From NCBI RefSeq assembly GCF_021730395.1, contig NC_069371.1, positions 68,664,001 to 68,728,000 of the forward strand: a stretch of DNA of 64,000 nucleotides, read 5' to 3'. The position numbers and the translations under genes were made by a program. Positions 57,715 through 64,000 of the stretch are shown here, piece by piece; positions within the stretch are counted from its first letter, which is position 1; each line of letters begins with the position of its first letter. Under the pieces are notes generated by a model. The model had not been told where the DNA came from. It searched no databases and saw nothing but the letters and a program-made list of their open reading frames with translations. The stretch comes from Mercenaria mercenaria (Eukaryota > Mollusca > Bivalvia > Venerida > Veneridae).

Positions 57715-58191
57715 TTAAGGTAGTTCTGCACGTTTGATAAACGGCGTAACGTCATTTATCCGGAAAACGTAGGATAAAGGCTGGGTTCGGCGTACGGAAA
57801 CGAAAATCTTTTTTATGAATTAATGACAATCGGTAAGTAAATGTATTGCAACAGCAACGTTACTATCTTTCTAAAGTAATTATATGATATTAAAACATCT
57901 CACGTATAAAATAATACCAAAAACATGTATTAGAATTAGCTTGAAATGTGCGGACAACTTCTAAAAATGGGCAAATAACCCGAAAATAAGACATGGACAT
58001 GTTATGTTTATTTACGACTGTGAGAAGTTTCATTATAATCTACATTATAGAACAAAAATAGGTTCTCGAAAATGTTATTTTTTTTTAATTGCCGAATTTT
58101 CTAAGTATATTCTGAAGTTTTGAAAATAAAGGTTAACTCAAGTTCTTCGTTGCAGAAAAAAATTTGATCAGAACGTACAGAACTACCTTAA
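57715..58191. mobile_element. TTAA-flanked MITE, copy 2 (477 bp)
   Basis: Starts TTAAGGTAGTTCTGCACGTT and ends with the near-complement aacgtacagaactaccTTAA. It shares 'gtcatttatccggaaaacgtag', 'ttaatgacaa' and 'gactgtgagaagtttcatt' with copy 1 at 50,079. It has internal deletions relative to copy 1 and lies 340 bp after the stop codon of the first receptor gene. Confidence 0.8.
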
Positions 58192-58815
58192 ATGGCAAAT
58201 GTTGCTAATCACTTTACTGACAGCCTCAAAATAGCGATCTCTCATTTTAAATAAAAAGAGGCTAAGAAGCAGCGCCGGAAGTAGTGGATAGCTTACAACA
58301 CCCTCTAAGTTGACAGAGCTCCAATACATGAAGGCAAGCTTACAGACTGATCATCTAGCAGCCCTTTTGGGTCCGATGCTATTACCCTGGACTGTCTGTT
58401 CTATAACGGAATGTTCATTGTCTTAACAAATCCTAATTAGTGACAGTGACTCCGTAAATAAACTTTCAAAACAGGAGTATCATATATTTTTGTTTAAATC
58501 ATGGGGGTACTAAAAACCCAGACTTTAAAAAGTTAAAAGTTTTATTGCAGATTAATTTCAATATCGCATAGCGAAGCTTTGTAGTGGCGTTGTTGTGGTA
58601 CTCATTACAAACCGTAATGTGTGATGTGTTTTAATTATAAAAATCTTTTCGACACAGTTATTAGATTACAACTGGACAGTTTTTACTCGTAATTCCGAGG
58701 ATATATACATTGCAAGTGTTTATATGTGGGTCGACGGATCACGGGCTTTTCATTGTAGCAATGATATTTTTTGATATCTTGTATGTATGATCGAATCATT
58801 TAATAACATATATGT

Positions 58816-58911
58816 TTGACAGGTGATTTGAATGTCCGAGTAGGAGCTAAGTACAGAAGGAGTTACCAACACGTTAGTTTCATTGATAATGATAAATATT
58901 GTCAAGACTAA
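58816..58911 (+). pseudogene. possible LINE endonuclease fragment
   Basis: A 31-codon frame reads LTGDLNVRVGAKYRRSYQHV and then runs to a stop. G-D-(F/L)-N-x-R-x-G is the hallmark of the apurinic-type endonuclease of LINE elements. The piece is short, with no flanking endonuclease or reverse transcriptase motifs found, so it would be a heavily decayed relic or chance. Confidence 0.3.
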
Positions 58912-60689
58912 TCTATTGGTCGTACCTTAATGGATTGTGTACATAATCATTTTAGCATTAAACTGTTTATAAATCGAATTCTTTATGAATTGTAAACAAT
59001 AAACTAAAGAGTGATTTTAATATAGGTTATTATACACATGTTCGTACAACTAGTTTTATGAACTATATTTGCTGTTTCTATTTAGTATATTTCAATCTTT
59101 TTTCTGTTGAAGCATTTAAGAAGTGATCGAAGTGGTGATGCTCCCATCAGTTTTCGCTTAGCATGCAGCCTTTCCGTGACAGGATAGGAATGGTAAACGT
59201 AAGGAGCAAAATGGCGAGACGATTTCAGACGAAGTCTTATTTCTATGTTACTTGCGTTATTTCTATGTTACCTACGCAAGTAATTTTGATTTTAGCCGTA
59301 AATCTGAAACAATTATTGTACGGAAAAACTGTCACTGTTATGAAAATGTTGAATAGCTGTTGTTTTCCTAGTATAACATAATGTTGTATATGAAAATAAA
59401 AATGCATTCTATAGAAAGCAGAATGGTTTAAATAAATGTTCTTTTATTTGTTCGTTTATAACAAAGTACACTGACATCGAACTTACACCAATTATTCTTC
59501 GATGCTCATCATTGATGAGACACCTTGACCTCATCAGTCAAGTTCGTTTAAGACCCTTACTTTGTATTGTAGGCCAACTCCCTTTTATGCCCCGGTATCG
59601 ATGACACCCGGAGGCATGTTTTGTCATAACTGCCCGTTCGTCCGTCACACTTCCTTTTCTACTTTATCACTCCTTCCATTTGATATACCGGTACATCCTT
59701 ATCATGGGTTTGAATTACTAAGTATTAAAAAGTACAGATAGTGTAGGCAATTCCTATGTAATAAAAATAATTACTGTTAGATCTACTCCATTATTTAACC
59801 AGGAGATTCTTTAATTAATCAAATTATTTCCTAAAATGATATTCTACCGGGGATATACATTGCCACTTACCGGCATTTTATTTATTTGTTTCTTTTTTTT
59901 TTTTATTTTGAAAGCTTTCGATTCGATAATGATAGTTATATCATATATGGAAAAAATATTCACGGTAAGATTCATTTCCAGTAAACACCCAACCCATAAT
60001 GAGATTATGTTGAACAATATAATAAATAATTTAATGTTTGAGCAGAAATTAGAAAAAAAAAACGAAAAAAAAAAACATGAATATTTGACAAGAACGTGAT
60101 AGCGCAAAAAGCTTGTTGGGAATTTTAATCATAATTAAAAATAACTGATATAGAAACTGTGGTCATTTCTTTTAATAAAAAGCAGAGATGAGTACATAAT
60201 TCAATTATATAAAAAGATCGAATGCTATTCGAGAAGTTCATTTACAAAAGTGATATACCGTACGAATCAAGTTTAATCATTTGTATTTTAAGAAATAATA
60301 ACCTCTGGATATTACCTTATTTAGACATTGTAGATACGCAAATATTAGCAGAAGTAGAACCAAGTACAAAATCACATGCTTTACGGAGATTAAACAGGAA
60401 TACGTTTAAAAATTGTACGGATTTTCAAACTCTAGGATTACCCGGTTTTTTCTTTTCTGCCCTGGAACTTGAAAGGTTAATCTTATTAGTCCTGCTGTAG
60501 AGGCATCTCAAAACACACTGTATATGCAATTGCTAAAATGGTTATATCGAGATCAGATTGGATTCTAAATTGTAATTATGAAAATGTGAAATACATATCA
60601 TTAAATGAACTCCCTGCCTCAGAATGAAAGATAACAAGCAAATTCAGTGAATTTATAACCCACACCGAATAGGTTGTTTTGTAATTGAG

Positions 60690-61222
60690 GGGACTATATT
60701 CTGAAAGACAAATTACAATTTAAGGGCAATAGCTCTGCAGTTACTGAAGCGATCCTGTTAAAAGTTGCGCATGTACCATAATTGCCGTATAGGGATTTAT
60801 ATTTGTTTAAAGTGTCATGAAGACTCACCAATTGGTTACTTTGGTTTGTGAGGATTCATGAATTTTAAAACTATCACTAATCAATAAATCTATAGTTACT
60901 GAAGTGATCCTGATGAAAGATGCAAATACACCACCCCCTACATTTGTATACAGTTTAATGAAAATCCATCAACAGGTTACTTATAAACAGTTAAAAGCCT
61001 GAAGTTTTTGCTACCTAATCAAGGAAAAACTCTGTTTTACTGGGTCAAGAGGGGAAATTACTGTATGCCAACAAAGATCTATATAATAATTATGTGCGAT
61101 TTGGTGATTCTAGATAAACACTTTTTTTATAATTATAAGCATTCCCGCATGGACGGTCAGCGAACAGCCGCAAGGACAACGCCAAATCTATACCACTCCA
61201 CCTTAGGCGGAAGATTAAATGC
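60690..61222 (+). repeat. degenerate bivalve element with ~180-bp subrepeats
   Basis: 'aagggcaatagctctgcagttactgaagcgatcctg' at about 60,722 and 'tctatagttactgaagtgatcctgatgaaagatgc' at about 60,890 are two diverged units. The 3' part ('gggtcaagaggggaaattactgta', 'ggtgattctagataaacac', 'gccgcaaggacaacgccaaatctatacc') holds words common to bivalve pearl-like repeats. Confidence 0.5.
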
Positions 61223-62287
61223 AAACCTAAAGATCAAATTGAATATACGCAGGAGGTAAAGCAATGAGGGAAACATTATAATTGAGAAGACGAAATTGCC
61301 CTACTGAAAATTACAGGAAGCGTAAGTCACGTGACAATAAACATGTTTCATGTCCACGTGCACCGAATCAAATAACATGATAAACAACAAAACAATGAAA
61401 TATAAGCATAATATTTACTAACATGTTTTAACTCAATAAATATAAATACATTTGCTTGTTCTGACCGTGTTGTTAGTTTTATACGGTCTCTTAAGTTTCG
61501 TGCAAGTAAATTTGACTGTTTTAAATAAGACTCTTTTTTCTTTTACGTTTTTAAATTTTATTGCGCTTTTTAATGGTTTTGTCATGCTTATATTTAATTT
61601 AACATTTTGTAATTTCATATGATGAGGATAGTAAGCCTGGCATTTTACATACTGGCCCGTTTTGATTTTATAGATGTCTATGTGTAATTGTGCGATTCGA
61701 TTTCAGTCAGACCGGGCCTCAATACAAAACACGCACATAGTAATTAGCGGTCAAATCCTTTTATTTGATTTTAAAAAACGATAATGGTAGTAAACGTTTG
61801 ACTTAGTTCCCTCAATAGAAATCCCAATACGTGGATTATAGAACTGAGGGTAAATGCAGTTATTATAATAATAACACAAGGCATTGTTGGACAAATGAGC
61901 GGATAGATTTTCAATAAACGCTTTGAAGATTTTTTGAAAGCTATATTAACATCCTCAGCTTTATTGGGTAAATGAATTATTAAACTAGACATATTCAGTA
62001 AAACATATTAACAATAAACAACTTTAACTGGATTTTAAAGGAGTGCAATGAGATACACGTTTTGACGTAAAAGCTATTAAGCCTGTGTTAAATTGTATAA
62101 AAATTGATAAATGGACAATAAAATATTCAGTGCTTATGATTAAATCTAACACAACAATCAAAAAGACTGAAATCGCATTAGACTGATCTTGTTACTAAAC
62201 TAATGACAGGAATTGGAGATAGAGTAATATATAACATTTAAATAACGATAAAAACAGGAAGGCTTAAAATCAAATCTAAGCACTAAA

Positions 62288-63562
62288 ATGTTTACGTTGG
62301 TAGGAATATTCATCTTTGGAATTACAGTGGGAACCACACAATGTCAGACTTATGATGACGTTCTCAATCTCCGAACAACGTTACTGACGTCGTACGACGC
62401 TGACATACTCCCTTTAGACGATCAGAGTGATTCTTTAAACATAAATCTGACTATGGTCATATTTAAGATGCCGGAAGTAGACCCTGTCCGCGGAGCTATT
62501 TCAATGGGTATAATGGTTACACAAGAATGGTACGACGAAAGATTAACATGGACACCTGCTGACCACAACGGAACTATGGGTATCTCAATTAAAAGCGAAG
62601 ATGTATGGACTCCACCACTGACTGTAGCAAACCCTGTAACGTTTACTCTCCTCGATACTTCATGGATGCAGGTTATGATAATGGCCGATGGAAAGATGTC
62701 ATACACTGTAGGTGGCATAATTGAATTCTCTTGTACTTTCTACATGAAGTTTTGGCCTTTCGATAAGCATATTTGCTCCATACATCTTTTTCCATACGGA
62801 TATCCTGCTAGTAAAGTGACTTTTGCCGTGCCCGGAACTGTGGTTGACACAGGAATTTATACAGAAAATGGTGAATGGTTTTTAGATGAAGACTCATTCG
62901 AGTACAAACTTAACAGTATTTTTGGCATGACCCGTGTTGTGTACAGCTTTAAAATTGCTAGACTTTCGTCATTCTACGTGCTGACAGTAATTCTGCCAAT
63001 TTTTGGGGTCGGAGCTCTAACCTGTTTGGTTTTCTTATTGCCCAGTGAGTCCGGAGAACGGGTGGGCTATGCCATAACAATTATGTTGACGCTGGCTGTA
63101 TTCATGACCATAACTTCTGAGGACCTTCCGAAAAATGGTGCACCAATTCCAGTCATATTTGTGTATATCCTCTTCAATTTGATTGTCTGTATCGGTGCGC
63201 TTCTGTTTGTCATCTTGAATTTAATGATCTACCATAGAACTGAGAAGGTCCCGATGGCAAACTTCTATAAATCAATTGTAAGATTTTCGAGGAGAAGTTG
63301 GTGTCGACGTAAAGTACAAGATGAAACTGATGAACGAAAAAACTCTATCTCTAATTCGAAGGACATGATGAAAAGCAGAAAAATATTCGTATCTGACTTA
63401 GAAGGTTCTGGTGCAAAAGAAGATGAGGATATAGAATGGAAAGAAGTAAGTGAGGCGATAGACAAATTAATGTTCTATGCGATGGTTATTGTGACCTTCG
63501 TCCCTTCCATTATAATTCTGGTATACACGGCTGCTGCGTCCGAATATATTGTAGAATCGTAA
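62288..63562 (+). CDS. intronless nicotinic-receptor-like Cys-loop subunit 2
   Basis: A 424-residue subunit, complete in one exon, collinear with subunit 1 without gaps for the first 340 residues; my hand count gives about 214 identities (63%). Signal peptide at about 1-19. Cys-loop C149-C163 (FYMKFWPFDKHI core), Tyr170 in place of the loop-B Trp, and no adjacent cysteine pair in loop C. M1 is about 229-251. M2 begins GERVGYAITIML, with Glu257 (-1') and Leu267 (9'), and ends in the acidic pair Glu278-Asp279, where subunit 1 has Ala-Asp. M3 is about 288-312 and M4 about 396-416. Most differences lie in loop C (201-216) and the M3-M4 loop, which is shorter. The tandem arrangement on the same strand, 4.9 kb apart, shows local duplication of an already intronless copy. 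It may assemble with subunit 1; that is inference. Confidence 0.95.
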   Translation: MFTLVGIFIFGITVGTTQCQTYDDVLNLRTTLLTSYDADILPLDDQSDSLNINLTMVIFKMPEVDPVRGAISMGIMVTQEWYDERLTWTPADHNGTMGISIKSEDVWTPPLTVANPVTFTLLDTSWMQVMIMADGKMSYTVGGIIEFSCTFYMKFWPFDKHICSIHLFPYGYPASKVTFAVPGTVVDTGIYTENGEWFLDEDSFEYKLNSIFGMTRVVYSFKIARLSSFYVLTVILPIFGVGALTCLVFLLPSESGERVGYAITIMLTLAVFMTITSEDLPKNGAPIPVIFVYILFNLIVCIGALLFVILNLMIYHRTEKVPMANFYKSIVRFSRRSWCRRKVQDETDERKNSISNSKDMMKSRKIFVSDLEGSGAKEDEDIEWKEVSEAIDKLMFYAMVIVTFVPSIIILVYTAAASEYIVES

Positions 63563-64000
63563 GAGTACTACATGTGAAACTCGGTATCTCAGTGTCCAAG
63601 GTATCGAGTGTTTTAATTTGAGATAACCAAAACTTGATTTAAAATGACATTTTGAGCACATGTTTTCGGGACGGAACATGAAATTGTTCTCGAAATAGCC
63701 GGAGTTTTGGGATAAGCAAGTTCGTGATTTTAAATGGCATTTTACACTTATTTTAAAAAGTACAGTTATAAGAAAATTGGAATATGCATATGTCTTATTA
63801 AATATTTTATGTCAAAAGCAATATCAATTTTATTTGTTAAAGAATAGATAATATTTTCATAATGATTATTTTTGAAGATGATATCTGTTTCCACCTATAA
63901 GTTACTAATATAAAACAGTTGATGATTTATTCGTTTATTGTAACAGTTCTCTTTTTTTAAAGAAAGTGATGAATGTATGAACTATAAAATAATTATTCAT
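63563..64000. other. 3' flank of the second receptor gene
   Basis: AT-rich and non-coding. Contains 'tattaaatatttta' and other AT-rich words that could hold polyadenylation sites, but none is decisive. Confidence 0.4.

Larger units (their letters stand above)
58192..62287. other. spacer between the two receptor genes
   Basis: No gene supported. 59,585-59,690 ('ttttatgccccggtatcgatg...ccgttcgtccgtcacac') resembles the end of a common bivalve DNA repeat. 60,690-61,222 is listed separately. Open frames of 60-92 codons here are not protein-like enough to call. Confidence 0.5.

Noticed and set aside
60222-60500. 92-codon frame between the receptor genes
   Set aside because: No domain, no homology I recognise, no splice context; compatible with chance in AT-rich sequence.

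Overview
The window looks like nuclear DNA of a bivalve mollusc, most likely a heterodont (venerid-type) clam. The basis is AT-rich sequence, sparse multi-exon or single-exon genes, two intronless nicotinic-receptor-like genes of the kind expanded in lophotrochozoans, and several repeats I associate with bivalves: the 'gcgaccagcatggatcc' palindromic MITE, a tRNA-derived SINE, pearl-like elements with ~165-bp core repeats, and a 'gtgaccttgacctt' ~160-bp tandem repeat.

Layout. (1) 0-5.4 kb: no gene; two MITE-like palindromes and one copy of a dispersed repeat. (2) 5.7-7.9 kb: a pearl-like element split by a CACTA-type non-autonomous element. (3) 10.5-19.2 kb, minus strand: gene A, three exons whose GT/AG sites and phases fit exactly, giving a 454-residue multi-pass membrane protein with a very cysteine-rich domain. 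Intron 1 (about 7 kb) holds a 2.9-kb palindromic element that carries a 39-codon C2H2 zinc-finger ORF, a nested CGTAGT-rich element, and two plus-strand exon-like ORFs. (4) 19.6-24.1 kb: intergenic, with a 569-bp element bracketed by a perfect 11-bp target duplication. (5) 26.0-28.9 kb, minus strand: gene B, a paralogue of gene A with the matching last two exons; its first exon was not found. Similarity between the A and B loci continues into introns and the 3' flank, so this is an old segmental tandem duplication later changed by insertions. (6) 30.4-31.5 kb: ~160-bp tandem-repeat element.

(7) About 33.7-49.5 kb: a block with abnormal texture, dense in runs of a, t, c and g. A recognisable SINE inside it shows expanded homopolymers relative to the family as I know it. 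I read the block as low-accuracy consensus (unpolished long-read or gap-fill sequence), not as biology. No gene should be called from it. A hairpin MITE, two SINE relics and two tandem arrays are still visible in it.

(8) 49.5-64 kb: normal sequence again, with two copies of a TTAA-flanked MITE, two copies of a ~360-bp repeat, a full tRNA-derived SINE, and two intact intronless Cys-loop receptor subunit genes (437 and 424 residues, same strand, ~4.9 kb apart, about 63% identical over the first 340 residues). Both keep the pore and Cys-loop but lack the vicinal cysteines and the loop-B tryptophan of acetylcholine-binding subunits.

No rRNA gene, functional tRNA gene, CRISPR array or recognisable retrovirus-like element was seen. 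The most interesting candidates for new biology are the A/B cysteine-rich membrane protein pair, the palindromic zinc-finger-bearing element with its empty site in the paralogue, and the non-canonical receptor pair.
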